Below are positions 30,686 to 38,971 of a stretch of 64,000 nt of DNA, one piece after another. Numbering within the stretch: the first letter of the stretch is position 1; every line of letters starts with the position of its first letter. Source of the stretch: an uncultured Pelagibacteraceae bacterium (GTDB lineage Bacteria; Pseudomonadota; Alphaproteobacteria; Pelagibacterales; Pelagibacteraceae). The notes under the pieces are model-generated. The model worked only from the letters and a program-made list of their open reading frames with translations, had not been told where the DNA came from and ran no database searches. The DNA lies in the NCBI GenBank assembly GCA_902569405.1, contig CACFTX010000001.1, positions 1-64,000 of the forward strand, read 5' to 3'. A program made the position numbers and the translations under genes.

Positions 30686-31675
30686 TTATCTGCCTATTTT
30701 TGTCATTCTCTCTACTGATTTTCTTGCTTTCTCAATAGTTACTTCGTTCATTAAAATTTCGTTAGTTTCATTTTGTAGACAGTCTAAAATTTTTGGTAGA
30801 GTAATTTTTTTCATATGAGGACATAAGTTGCATGGTCTTATAAATTTAACATTTGGATTATCAACTTGGACATTATCACTCATCGAACACTCTGTAACCA
30901 TCATGACTTTTTCTGGTTGATTATCTTTTACATATTTTATCATTCCACTAGTAGAACCGGTAAAATCACTTGCTTTTATAACATCGGGGGGACATTCAGG
31001 ATGCGCTATTACTTTAATTCCGGGATTGTTTTTTCTAATTTCATTTATTTCTGCATCATTAAATTGTTCGTGAACTTCGCATGTTCCTTTCCAGGAAATT
31101 ATTTCAACATTTGTTTGAGATGCTACGTATTTTGCTAAGTAATCATCAGGCAAAAAAATTACTTTTTTAACGCCAAGTGAATTTACTATTTTAACTGCAT
31201 TTGCTGAAGTGCAACATACATCGGTTTCAGATTTTACATCTGCTGAAGTATTAACATAAGACACTACAGGCACACCCGGATATTTCTTTTTTAAATTTCT
31301 TACATCTTCACCTGTAATAGATGATGACAATGAACAACCCGCGTGCATATCTGGAAGTAAAACTTTTTTATTTGGGCTCATAAGTTTGGCAGTTTCTGCC
31401 ATGAAGTGTACACCACACATAACAATAATATCTGCTTTTGTTTTTGCTGCCTCAACGGCTAGAGCAAGCGAGTCAGCTGAAAAATCTGATATACCATGGT
31501 ATATTTCTGGAGTTTGGTAGTTGTGAGCAAGTATAACTGCGTTCTTTTCTTTTTTTAACTTATTGATTTTATAAATATAAGGAGCATGACTTGACCACTC
31601 AATATCAGGAACAGCCTTTGAAATTTTTTGATAGATCGGTTCAGTTGCTTTTCTTATTTCGGCAGTAAATTCCAT
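30686..31675 (-). CDS. nadA: Quinolinate synthase NadA
   Basis: A 329-residue [4Fe-4S] enzyme condensing iminoaspartate with DHAP to quinolinate. HNYQTPEI, MCGVHFMAETAKLM, DMHAGCSL, CCTSANA, WKGTCEVHEQF, AHPECPPDV and PCNLCPHMK are conserved. The likely cluster ligands are Cys114, Cys199 and one of Cys282/Cys285. It forms a nadA-nadC operon. nadB (aspartate oxidase), often the partner, is absent from the cluster, so iminoaspartate must come from a gene elsewhere. Confidence 0.96.
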   Translation of the reverse strand: MEFTAEIRKATEPIYQKISKAVPDIEWSSHAPYIYKINKLKKEKNAVILAHNYQTPEIYHGISDFSADSLALAVEAAKTKADIIVMCGVHFMAETAKLMSPNKKVLLPDMHAGCSLSSSITGEDVRNLKKKYPGVPVVSYVNTSADVKSETDVCCTSANAVKIVNSLGVKKVIFLPDDYLAKYVASQTNVEIISWKGTCEVHEQFNDAEINEIRKNNPGIKVIAHPECPPDVIKASDFTGSTSGMIKYVKDNQPEKVMMVTECSMSDNVQVDNPNVKFIRPCNLCPHMKKITLPKILDCLQNETNEILMNEVTIEKARKSVERMTKIGR

Positions 31676-31692
31676 ATTACAAATCTATCAAC

Positions 31693-31721
31693 TTGAAACA
31701 TAAATGTCATTCAATTATTCT
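31693..31721 (+). promoter_or_regulatory. Sigma-70 promoter of tRNA-Leu
   Basis: TTGAAA (31693-31698), a 17-base spacer and TATTCT (31716-31721) end 9 bases before the mature tRNA-Leu. A GC-richer GACGC patch follows the -10, as in stable-RNA promoters with stringent-type discriminators. The last point is inference. Confidence 0.6.
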
Positions 31722-31730
31722 GACGCATAA

Positions 31731-31816
31731 GCGGTCATGCTGAAATTGGTAGACAGGCACGGTTGAGGGCCGTGTGGGCCTAGCCTATGAGAGTTCGAGT
31801 CTCTCTGGCCGCACCA
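31731..31816 (+). tRNA. tRNA-Leu (anticodon GAG)
   Basis: An 86-base class II tRNA with a long variable arm. The acceptor GCGGTCA pairs with TGGCCGC. The anticodon stem CACGG/CCGTG holds loop TTGAGGG, giving anticodon GAG (reads CUC and CUU). The T arm carries GAGTTCGAGTCTC, and the discriminator A is followed by encoded CCA. The reverse-strand ygfZ gene ends 8 bases beyond its 3' end. Confidence 0.96.
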
Positions 31817-31824
31817 CTTTTAAT

Positions 31825-32712
31825 TTATTTTAACCATACCGGCTTTAAGACCTTTATTAAAGCAGATCCACAATTTAATTTTTTATCAAAATCAAAATTT
31901 TCATCTTTAAATTTAATAAGTCCGAAAGGATATTTTTCACTAATTAAAATTTTACCTAACTCTTTTTTGTTGATTGACACTTGATCGTCAACTTTTATTG
32001 AACCTTCTAAAACTTTTATTGGTAGTAATTTTTTTGAAAGTTTATCTTTTAACTTAATTCTAGCTGTATTTTCTTGTCCGATGTAGCAACCTTTTTTAAA
32101 GTCTAATCCATTTAACTCTTCAAAATTACATTCAATTCCAAAAAGTTTATTTTGCAATTTATCAGTATTTAATTGAGCAACACCTAATTTAAAACTAAAG
32201 TCATAATAATCTTTACTTTCTGCTGATTTTAATTTTAAATTTTCAATTGAAAGACTTAGCTTTTCTAAATTAATTATTAGTCTTCCTCCTAACTCTTTAT
32301 TTCTTGGATCTAAAACTATTGGGTCTTGTCTATATTTTGTAGTAAAACCATTTTCTTCTTTAACATTTTCAAAAGATAAAAATTTTTCCTTGCTAATTGC
32401 AGATACCACGAACTCATTACTTAAGTTTAAAATTTCTACTTTTGACCTTAATTTATAAACTTGTAATTGTTTATAAAGCTGGTCTATTTGTTTTTTTTCA
32501 CAATCAATGAAATAACCTTTTTTATGTTTTACAATTATAAAGTCAAAAAGATATTTGCCTTGAGGTGTGAGCAAAGAAGCAAAACAGCTCATCACATCTG
32601 TTACTTTATTAATGTCGTTAGTAATTATATTTTGTAAATATTCTAGAGCATCTTCTCCTTGAACATAAAGTATTCCTCTATCTTCTAGTGTATAAATATT
32701 ATTTTTATTCAT
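31825..32712 (-). CDS. ygfZ: Folate-binding YgfZ/GcvT-domain protein
   Basis: A 295-residue protein of the YgfZ/IBA57 family. The signature KGCYIGQEN is intact near residue 216, in the motif GLDFKKGCYIGQENTARIK. N-terminal DRGILYVQGEDALEYLQNIITNDI matches the GcvT-like fold. YgfZ proteins support assembly or repair of certain iron-sulfur enzymes (for example MiaB) in a folate-dependent way. It is divergent from pyrC. A glycine-cleavage T-protein is less likely because the protein is short and has the YgfZ cysteine motif. Confidence 0.9.
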   Translation of the reverse strand: MNKNNIYTLEDRGILYVQGEDALEYLQNIITNDINKVTDVMSCFASLLTPQGKYLFDFIIVKHKKGYFIDCEKKQIDQLYKQLQVYKLRSKVEILNLSNEFVVSAISKEKFLSFENVKEENGFTTKYRQDPIVLDPRNKELGGRLIINLEKLSLSIENLKLKSAESKDYYDFSFKLGVAQLNTDKLQNKLFGIECNFEELNGLDFKKGCYIGQENTARIKLKDKLSKKLLPIKVLEGSIKVDDQVSINKKELGKILISEKYPFGLIKFKDENFDFDKKLNCGSALIKVLKPVWLK

Positions 32713-32714
32713 AA

Positions 32715-32743
32715 TTGATTGTTCTTACTTTATAATATAATTA
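32715..32743 (+). promoter_or_regulatory. Candidate promoter for pyrC
   Basis: TTGATT (32715-32720), a 17-base spacer and TAATTA (32738-32743) lie in the 43-base gap between divergent ygfZ and pyrC, 12 bases before the pyrC ATG. A better TATAAT-like string overlaps the spacer, so the exact hexamers are uncertain. Confidence 0.35.
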
Positions 32744-32755
32744 CTTTTCTTAAAA

Positions 32756-34063
32756 ATGTTAGACCTTATAATTAAAAATGGTGATTGTTTTATCAATGGA
32801 ACACTCCAAAAAAAAGATATTGGAATAGCAGATGGAAAAATTGTTCAAATAGAAGATTCTATTGATGAATCATCAAAAGATGTTTTGGATACAAATGAGC
32901 TAATTGTTTTACCAGGGTGTATCGATACCCAAGTTCATTTCAGAGAACCAGGTTCTACAGATACAGAAGATTTAAATAGTGGAAGTAAAGCTGCAGTATC
33001 AGGAGGAATAACAGGTGTATTTGAAATGCCAAATACTAATCCACCAACTGCAAATGAAGAAGAGTTTCAAAAAAAATTAAATTTAGCAAAAGATAGAATG
33101 TTTTGTAATTATGCTTTCTATTTTGGTGCAACTCCCTCTAATCAATCAGAGTTATCAAAACTTAAAAATTTAGATGGATGTTGTGGAGTAAAATTATTTG
33201 CAGGATCATCAACTGGTAATTTACTTGTACATAAAGAAGAAGATATAGAAAAAGTTTTTGAGCATACCTCTAAAATAGTTGCGGTACATTCTGAAGATGA
33301 GTATATCCTTAATGAGAGAAAAAAATTAAGAGAAAATGGAAATGTTCTTAGTCATCCAGTTTGGCGAAATGAAGAATCCGCAATGTCTTCAACGAGAAGA
33401 ATAGTTAAAATTGCAAAGCGTCTAAATAAAAAAGCACATATACTTCATGTGACAACTAAAGAAGAAGTAGATTTTTTATCTCAGCATAAAGGAAATATTA
33501 CTTTTGAAATTACCCCACAACATTTAACAATGTATTCACCAGACTGTTACCAAAAACTTGGTACTTACGCACAAATGAATCCACCTATTAGAGACAAATC
33601 TCATTATGATCGATTATGGTATGCTGTGAGAAATAATTATAATGACACCATTGGATCAGATCATGCGCCACACTTGAAAGCAAATAAGGATAAAGAATAC
33701 CCAAACTCACCATCAGGTATGCCAGGCGTTCAAACTTTACTCCCAGTTATGCTTGACCATGTTAATAATGGAAAACTAAGACTGGACCAGTTAGTAAAAT
33801 TTTTATGTGAAAACCCAGTTAAAATTTTTGGAATTAAAAACAAAGGATATATCAAAAAAGATTTTGATGCTGATTTTACAATAATAGATTTAAAAAAAGT
33901 TATAGAAATTAAAAATGAAAATATTCAAAGCAAGTGTAGCTGGTCCCCTTTTAATGGATATAAATTTAAAGGTACACCTGTTGCAACGATCGTTAATGGT
34001 GAAATTAAAATGAAAAATGGAAAGTTATTGGGACAACCTTCTGGTAAGCCAATGCTATTTTAG
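32756..34063 (+). CDS. pyrC: Dihydroorotase PyrC
   Basis: A 435-residue amidohydrolase closing carbamoyl-aspartate to dihydroorotate in pyrimidine synthesis. Metal-site motifs: DTQVHFREPG (HxH), the carboxylated-Lys region CGVKLFAGSSTG, HILHVTTKEE, and GSDHAPH. This is the longer type I dihydroorotase family (also includes AllB-like hydantoinases), not the short E. coli type. The 3' end overlaps prpE by nine bases tail-to-tail. Confidence 0.92.
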   Translation: MLDLIIKNGDCFINGTLQKKDIGIADGKIVQIEDSIDESSKDVLDTNELIVLPGCIDTQVHFREPGSTDTEDLNSGSKAAVSGGITGVFEMPNTNPPTANEEEFQKKLNLAKDRMFCNYAFYFGATPSNQSELSKLKNLDGCCGVKLFAGSSTGNLLVHKEEDIEKVFEHTSKIVAVHSEDEYILNERKKLRENGNVLSHPVWRNEESAMSSTRRIVKIAKRLNKKAHILHVTTKEEVDFLSQHKGNITFEITPQHLTMYSPDCYQKLGTYAQMNPPIRDKSHYDRLWYAVRNNYNDTIGSDHAPHLKANKDKEYPNSPSGMPGVQTLLPVMLDHVNNGKLRLDQLVKFLCENPVKIFGIKNKGYIKKDFDADFTIIDLKKVIEIKNENIQSKCSWSPFNGYKFKGTPVATIVNGEIKMKNGKLLGQPSGKPMLF

Positions 34064-35950
34064 AATATTATTTTTTCTAAGATCTTCTTCTATTTCACTT
34101 AAAATTGCAGGATCATCTATAGTAGCAGGCATTTTATATTCTTCTTTATCAGCAATTTTTCTAATAGTTCCTCTTAATATTTTTCCCGACCTTGTTTTTG
34201 GTAATCTTTTAATAACAATAGCAACTTTAAATGCTGCAACGGGTCCAATTTTATCTCTAACCATTTGAACACATTCTTTAGATATTGCTTCATTGTCTTT
34301 TTTAACACCAGCTTTAAGAACAACCAAACCTATTGGCAGCTGACCTTTTAATTTATCTGCAATTCCTAATACTGCACATTCTGCAACAGATTGATGTTCT
34401 GATAAAACTTCTTCTATTGCCCCGGTTGATAATCTATGACCTGCTACATTTATAATGTCATCGGTTCTAGACATGATCCAAATATATCCATCATCATCAA
34501 TGTGACCTGCGTCATAAGTTTGATAATAACCTTCATAATTTGTCATATAAGTTTTTTTGTATCTTTCGTCTGCATTCCATAAAGTAGGAAAGGTACCCGG
34601 AGGCAAAGGAAGTTTTACTACAATATCTCCCATTTCATTTGGTTTAGCAATTGAACTATCACTTTTTAGAACTTTAACATCATAACCTGGAACAGCTTTA
34701 CAAGCTGAACCATATTTTGTTTTTTGCATTTCTATTCCAGTACAGTTCGAACTTATTGCCCAGCTAGTTTCTGTTTGCCACCAATGATCTATAACAGGAA
34801 CTTTTAAAAGTGTTTCTGCCCATTTAATAGTATCAGGGTCTGCTCTTTCGCCAGCAAGAAACAAAGACTCAAATGAGCTTAAATCATATTTTGAGAAAAA
34901 TTTTCCCTCAGGGTCTTCTTTTTTAATTGCTCTAAAAGCTGTAGGAGCAGTAAATAGTGATTTAACCTTGTAGTCTGAAATTATTTTCCAGAAAGCTCCT
35001 GCATCAGGAGTTCCCACAGGCTTACCTTCAAACAAGACTGTAGTGCACCCTTTAAACAATGGAGCGTAAACTATGTATGAGTGACCTACTATCCACCCAA
35101 TATCACTTGCAGACCACCAAATATCATCTGTATCAATGTTATAAATATTTTTCATAGTCCATTTAAGAGCAACTATGTGACCACCTATATCTCTTACGAT
35201 TCCTTTAGGGATTCCTGTGGTACCCGATGTATACAAAATGTATGCAAAATCATTTGCATTCATTTCAACGCAGTCCATATCTTGAGCGTTAGATAAAGAC
35301 TCGTCCCAACTAATTTCTTTTGGAGCATTAAGTTTTACTTCATGACCTGATCTTTGGTAAAGAATAATTTTTTCGGGTTTGTGAGAAGCAAGTTTTAAAG
35401 CTTCATCCACCAAAGGTTTATACTCAACAGTTCTTCCTGGTTCAAATCCGCATGATGCTGTAACTACTAGTTTTGCTTTACTGTCATCTATACGACTTGC
35501 TAACTCGTTTGAAGCAAATCCACCAAAAACTACTGAGTGAATAGCTCCAATTCTTCCACAAGCAAGCATAGCAATGACAGCTTCTGGTATCATTGGCATA
35601 TAAATTATTACCCTGTCCCCTTTAGTGATGCCTTGGTTTTTTAAAGCGCTTGCAAATTTTGAAACTTTCCCTTTTAGTTCATTGTAAGTGAACTTTTTTT
35701 TATTTCCTGTGATAGGGCTATCATATATTAGTGCGGTTTTATCTCCTCTACCTTGATCAATATGTATATCTAGAGCATTGTAGCAGGTATTTGTTTTTCC
35801 ATCACAAAACCATTTGTAAAATGGTGGTTTATCTTTGTTTAATATCTGAATTGGTTTTTTAAACCAAAAAATATCTTCAGATATCTCTTGCCAGAATTTT
35901 TCTGGGCCCTTTATAGATTGGTTGTAAATTTCTTTAAAAACTGAAGCCAT
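34055..35950 (-). CDS. prpE: Acyl-CoA synthetase, propionyl-CoA synthetase (PrpE) type
   Basis: A 631-residue AMP-forming acyl-CoA ligase. The P-loop is YTSGTTGIPKGIVRD, followed by IWWSASDIGWIVGHSY, and the C-terminal catalytic Lys sits in LPKTRSGKILRGTIRKIAD. The N-terminal NTCYNALDIHIDQGRGDKTA and YDSPITG, plus the GIVRDIGGH string after the P-loop, fit PrpE better than acetyl-CoA synthetase Acs. It activates propionate or acetate with CoA. No methylcitrate genes are adjacent, so substrate preference remains inferred. Confidence 0.88.
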   Translation of the reverse strand: MASVFKEIYNQSIKGPEKFWQEISEDIFWFKKPIQILNKDKPPFYKWFCDGKTNTCYNALDIHIDQGRGDKTALIYDSPITGNKKKFTYNELKGKVSKFASALKNQGITKGDRVIIYMPMIPEAVIAMLACGRIGAIHSVVFGGFASNELASRIDDSKAKLVVTASCGFEPGRTVEYKPLVDEALKLASHKPEKIILYQRSGHEVKLNAPKEISWDESLSNAQDMDCVEMNANDFAYILYTSGTTGIPKGIVRDIGGHIVALKWTMKNIYNIDTDDIWWSASDIGWIVGHSYIVYAPLFKGCTTVLFEGKPVGTPDAGAFWKIISDYKVKSLFTAPTAFRAIKKEDPEGKFFSKYDLSSFESLFLAGERADPDTIKWAETLLKVPVIDHWWQTETSWAISSNCTGIEMQKTKYGSACKAVPGYDVKVLKSDSSIAKPNEMGDIVVKLPLPPGTFPTLWNADERYKKTYMTNYEGYYQTYDAGHIDDDGYIWIMSRTDDIINVAGHRLSTGAIEEVLSEHQSVAECAVLGIADKLKGQLPIGLVVLKAGVKKDNEAISKECVQMVRDKIGPVAAFKVAIVIKRLPKTRSGKILRGTIRKIADKEEYKMPATIDDPAILSEIEEDLRKNNILK

Positions 35951-36103
35951 CTTTTTTGATTCTTTCTTGGTTTTTCTTAGTTTATTAAGTAAAAAATTGT
36001 ATTTAATTTTAAAAAGCTAGTAAAATCAATACAAAATAGCCATAAAAAAGGCTTCAATTAACTATTTATATTTGGTAATGAGTCTCAACTTTGGCGTAAA
36101 CAT

Positions 36104-36133
36104 TAGTTTAAGCCGTAGTTTAAATTTAAACTA
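36104..36133. promoter_or_regulatory. Repeat-rich leader element of the proteorhodopsin gene
   Basis: TAGTTTAA occurs directly at 36104-36111 and 36116-36123, and inverted (TTAAACTA) at 36126-36133. The last two form a perfect 18-bp palindrome (36116-36133). It lies 31-60 bases before the start codon inside the 213-base gap after prpE, one of the longest gaps in the window. It could be an operator or an mRNA structure; composition makes AT palindromes fairly common, so function is unproven. No convincing -35/-10 pair stands out in the gap. Confidence 0.35.
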
Positions 36134-36163
36134 ATAAAAACTAACTAAATGAGGGAGTTTTTT

Positions 36164-36928
36164 ATGAAAACATTAAAAACGTTAGCAATTGCTTTATTTG
36201 CTCTTATTGGAGTAACTACTGCAGCTAATGCAGCAACTACCTTTTTAGCTACGGATGATTTTGTAGGTATTTCGTTCTGGTTAATATCAATGGGTATGTT
36301 AGCAGCTACAGCTTTTTTCTTTATGGAGCAGGCAAATGTCAGCGCTCAGTGGAGAAAATCAGTAAACGTAGCTGGATTAGTAACAGGTATTGCATTTATT
36401 CATTACATGTACATGAGAGGAGTTTGGGTTGAAACAGGTGATACCCCAACTGTTTACAGATACATTGACTGGTTAATTACTGTGCCTTTACAGCTTGTAG
36501 AATTTTACCTAATTCTTTCAGCAGTTAAGAAAGTTGATAGCGGCATCTTCTGGAGAATCTTAATTGGTTCTTTAGTAATGTTAGTAGGTGGATATCTTGG
36601 AGAAGCTGGATTCATCAATTCTATGCTTGGTTTCATTATCGGTATGGCTGGATGGATTTATATTCTTTATGAAATCTTTTCAGGTGAAGCAGGTAAGACT
36701 GTTTCTAAATCTGGAAACAAAGCACTTGTTACAGCATTTGGCGCTATGAGAATGATCGTTACTGTTGGTTGGGCAATTTATCCGTTAGGTTACATTTTTG
36801 GTTACCTAACAGGTGGAATTGACGCTAATTCACTTAACGTAATCTATAACTTAGCAGACTTTATCAATAAAATCGCTTTTGGTATTATTGTTTGGTCTTG
36901 CGCTGTTGCGAACTCTAGAGGAAGATAA
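36164..36928 (+). CDS. Proteorhodopsin, blue-absorbing type
   Basis: A 254-residue seven-helix retinal protein, a light-driven proton pump in the inner membrane. The first 23 or so residues look like a cleaved signal (ending ANA). Against green proteorhodopsin (offset 5) the key residues are His80 (H75), proton acceptor Asp102 (D97) in RYIDW, Glu113 (E108, donor), and Lys236 (K231, Schiff base) in FINKIAFG. The tuning position is Gln110 (L105 in green types), predicting blue absorption. I chose the ATG at 36164 because GAGGGAG at 36151-36157 is its ribosome-binding site; the in-frame ATG at 36149 would lie before it. No carotenoid or blh genes are adjacent. Confidence 0.97.
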   Translation: MKTLKTLAIALFALIGVTTAANAATTFLATDDFVGISFWLISMGMLAATAFFFMEQANVSAQWRKSVNVAGLVTGIAFIHYMYMRGVWVETGDTPTVYRYIDWLITVPLQLVEFYLILSAVKKVDSGIFWRILIGSLVMLVGGYLGEAGFINSMLGFIIGMAGWIYILYEIFSGEAGKTVSKSGNKALVTAFGAMRMIVTVGWAIYPLGYIFGYLTGGIDANSLNVIYNLADFINKIAFGIIVWSCAVANSRGR

Positions 36929-36951
36929 TAATACTTCAGAGTTGAGACTTT

Positions 36952-36993
36952 AAAATAGGGCAAGTATTAAGTTACTTGCCCTATTTTTTTTTT
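36952..36993 (+). terminator. Strong Rho-independent terminator after proteorhodopsin
   Basis: A 15-bp perfect stem starting AAAATAGGGCAAGTA with a six-base loop ends in a T-run to 36993. It separates the highly expressed rhodopsin from the ferredoxin gene, whose start is 19 bases beyond. This is the longest clean hairpin in the window. Confidence 0.95.
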
Positions 36994-37011
36994 GCCTATA
37001 TAAAAATCTAC

Positions 37012-37332
37012 ATGGTCAAAATTGTCTATATCGAACATGATGGCAAATCTCATAGTATAGATGTGAAAAGTGGACTAACGGTAATGGAAGGTGCTGTGCA
37101 AAATAATTTACCCGGTATTGATGCAGATTGTGGAGGATCAATGGCATGTGCCACTTGCCATGTTTATGTCAAAGAAGAATGGTTTAATAAACTCCCAAAA
37201 AAAGAAGATGGAGAAGAAGATATGTTAGATATGGCATTTGAACCAAATAAATTTAGTAGACTTAGTTGTCAACTAACAGTTACCGATGAGTTAGATGGTT
37301 TGATTGTGCAACTTCCTTCTAAACAAGCTTAA
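37012..37332 (+). CDS. [2Fe-2S] ferredoxin (adrenodoxin type)
   Basis: A 106-residue plant/adrenodoxin-fold ferredoxin. Cluster ligands are Cys40, Cys46, Cys49 ([13 protein letters not shown]) and Cys86 (RLSCQL), with the vertebrate/bacterial adrenodoxin spacing. I use ATG 37012: a frame extension to 36976 would run into the terminator hairpin. Its stop overlaps the reductase start by one base, so the two form an electron-transfer pair. The partner enzyme is unknown; P450, Fe-S assembly or desaturase/hydroxylase roles are all possible. Confidence 0.93.
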   Translation: MVKIVYIEHDGKSHSIDVKSGLTVMEGAVQNNLPGIDADCGGSMACATCHVYVKEEWFNKLPKKEDGEEDMLDMAFEPNKFSRLSCQLTVTDELDGLIVQLPSKQA

Positions 37333-38348
37333 TGATAAAAACTGATGCATTAATTATTGGAGCTGGTCCCACTGGATTATTTACAGCCCATCAATTAAAA
37401 TTAATTGGTTTGGATTGTGAGATAGTCGACAACCTTGATAAAATTGGTGGGCAATGTATTGAGCTTTATCCAGATAAACCAATTTATGATATTCCAGCAA
37501 TTTCCGAGTGTACGGGAGAAGAGTTAACAAATAATTTAATTAATCAACTGAAACCTTTTGATGTTAAATTTCACTTAAATGAAAGAGTAGAAGAAGTAAA
37601 AAATAATAATGGTAGGTGGGAAGTTAAAACAAACAAAGGAAAATCATTTAACACTCCAAACATAATTATAGCTGGAGGAGTTGGATCTTTTGAACCAAGA
37701 AAATTTGCTCCAAAAGATTGTGAAAAATTTGAAGATAAATCTATTTTTTATTCAATAAAAGATAAAACAATTTTTAAAGATAAAATTGTTTCGATTTTTG
37801 GAGGTGGAGATAGTGCACTAGATTGGGCAATTGAGTTGTCAAAAAATTCTATAATAAACTTAATTCATAGAAGAGATGAATTTAGAGCTGCACAATCAAC
37901 AACAGACAAGATGAATGAACTGGTAAAAAAAAAAAAGATCAACTTATATACAAAGTATCAATTAAAAGGAGTCAGAGGCACAGAAAATCTTGAAAGTATT
38001 GATATGGAAAATGACAATAAAGAAGTAAAAAATCTTAAAACTGATTTTGTTTTAGGTTTTTTTGGTTTGATAATGCAACTTGGTCCAATAGCTAATTGGG
38101 GACTTAATTTAAATAAAAAAACTATAAATGTTGACACAGAAAAATTTGAAACTAACCAAAAAGGCATATATGCCGTGGGAGATATCTGTAACTATCCTGG
38201 AAAATTAAAATTAATTTTGTCAGGTTTTCATGAAGGAGCATTAGCTGCTAGAGCATGTTTTAAATTGGCAAGACCAAATGAAAAATATAGATTTGAATTT
38301 ACTACAACTTCTAAAAACTTATTAAAAAGACTTGGTAAAAAAGAGTGA
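37332..38348 (+). CDS. Ferredoxin-NADP reductase, thioredoxin-reductase-like type
   Basis: A 338-residue two-dinucleotide-domain flavoprotein. FAD site IIGAGPTGLFTAHQL (about 6-20), IGGQCIELYP, and NADPH site SIFGGGDSALDWA (about 156-168), with YAVGDICNYPGKLKLI near the C-terminus. There is no CxxC redox pair, which distinguishes it from thioredoxin reductase and fits the YumC/type 2 FNR group. It should reduce the adjacent ferredoxin from NADPH or work in reverse. The neighbouring rhodopsin makes a light-linked redox role tempting but unproven. Confidence 0.92.
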   Translation: MIKTDALIIGAGPTGLFTAHQLKLIGLDCEIVDNLDKIGGQCIELYPDKPIYDIPAISECTGEELTNNLINQLKPFDVKFHLNERVEEVKNNNGRWEVKTNKGKSFNTPNIIIAGGVGSFEPRKFAPKDCEKFEDKSIFYSIKDKTIFKDKIVSIFGGGDSALDWAIELSKNSIINLIHRRDEFRAAQSTTDKMNELVKKKKINLYTKYQLKGVRGTENLESIDMENDNKEVKNLKTDFVLGFFGLIMQLGPIANWGLNLNKKTINVDTEKFETNQKGIYAVGDICNYPGKLKLILSGFHEGALAARACFKLARPNEKYRFEFTTTSKNLLKRLGKKE

Positions 38349-38971
38349 TTGAACTTTTCACCGCTGACACGCCAAATGGAAAAAAAATTTCTATAATGCT
38401 TGAAGAGATTGGTTACAAATATAAGTTAACAAAAATTGATATATATAATGACGAGCAATTTAAACCAGAGTTTAAAAAAATAAGTCCCTTTAGTAAAATT
38501 CCTGTGATCATTGACCACGATAACAATGAAAGTGTTTTTGAGTCTGGCGCTATTCTTATTTATTTAGGGGAAAAAAGTAATAAATTTTATGATCAAAAAG
38601 AAAGATTAACCATCAATCAATGGCTGATGGCACAAATGGGATTAATCGGTCCACTGATTGGTCAACACCACCAATTTCATCATTTTAACCCTGGCAAAAG
38701 CAAATTTGGTGAAGATAGATACTTTAAGATTGCTAAAAAACTTTACGAAGACCTAGATGAAAAACTTAAAGTTTCTAAATTTTTAGCTGGTGAAAATTAT
38801 ACAATTGCTGATATCGCAACTTGGCCATGGATAGCAAGACACGAATGGCACGATATTGGTTTAAAAAATTATAAAAATTTAACAAGATGGTATTTAGAGA
38901 TAGCTAGCCGAAGTGCTGTGATTAAAGGTTATGATTTAATGAATAATGGATCTGTTATTCCTAAGCCCTAA
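38345..38971 (+). CDS. Glutathione S-transferase family protein (YfcG/YghU-like)
   Basis: A 208-residue thioredoxin-fold GST with an N-terminal domain (FTADTPNGKKISIMLEEIG; SKIPVIIDHD; ESGAILIYLGE) and an all-helical C-terminal domain (NYTIADIATWPW). The TPNGKK start resembles the Nu-class YfcG/YghU disulfide reductases. GTG start overlapping the reductase stop by four bases puts it in one operon with ferredoxin and its reductase, consistent with redox or detoxification work. Its tail overlaps dksA by four bases. Confidence 0.9.
   Translation: MIELFTADTPNGKKISIMLEEIGYKYKLTKIDIYNDEQFKPEFKKISPFSKIPVIIDHDNNESVFESGAILIYLGEKSNKFYDQKERLTINQWLMAQMGLIGPLIGQHHQFHHFNPGKSKFGEDRYFKIAKKLYEDLDEKLKVSKFLAGENYTIADIATWPWIARHEWHDIGLKNYKNLTRWYLEIASRSAVIKGYDLMNNGSVIPKP

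Noticed and set aside
32720-32735. GTTC upstream of pyrC as an SOS box
   Set aside because: The second half-site seven bases later is TATA, not GTTC; no match.
36976-37011. Longer ferredoxin start
   Set aside because: The extra residues are encoded by the 3' arm and T-run of the rhodopsin terminator; ATG 37012 gives the normal ferredoxin N-terminus.
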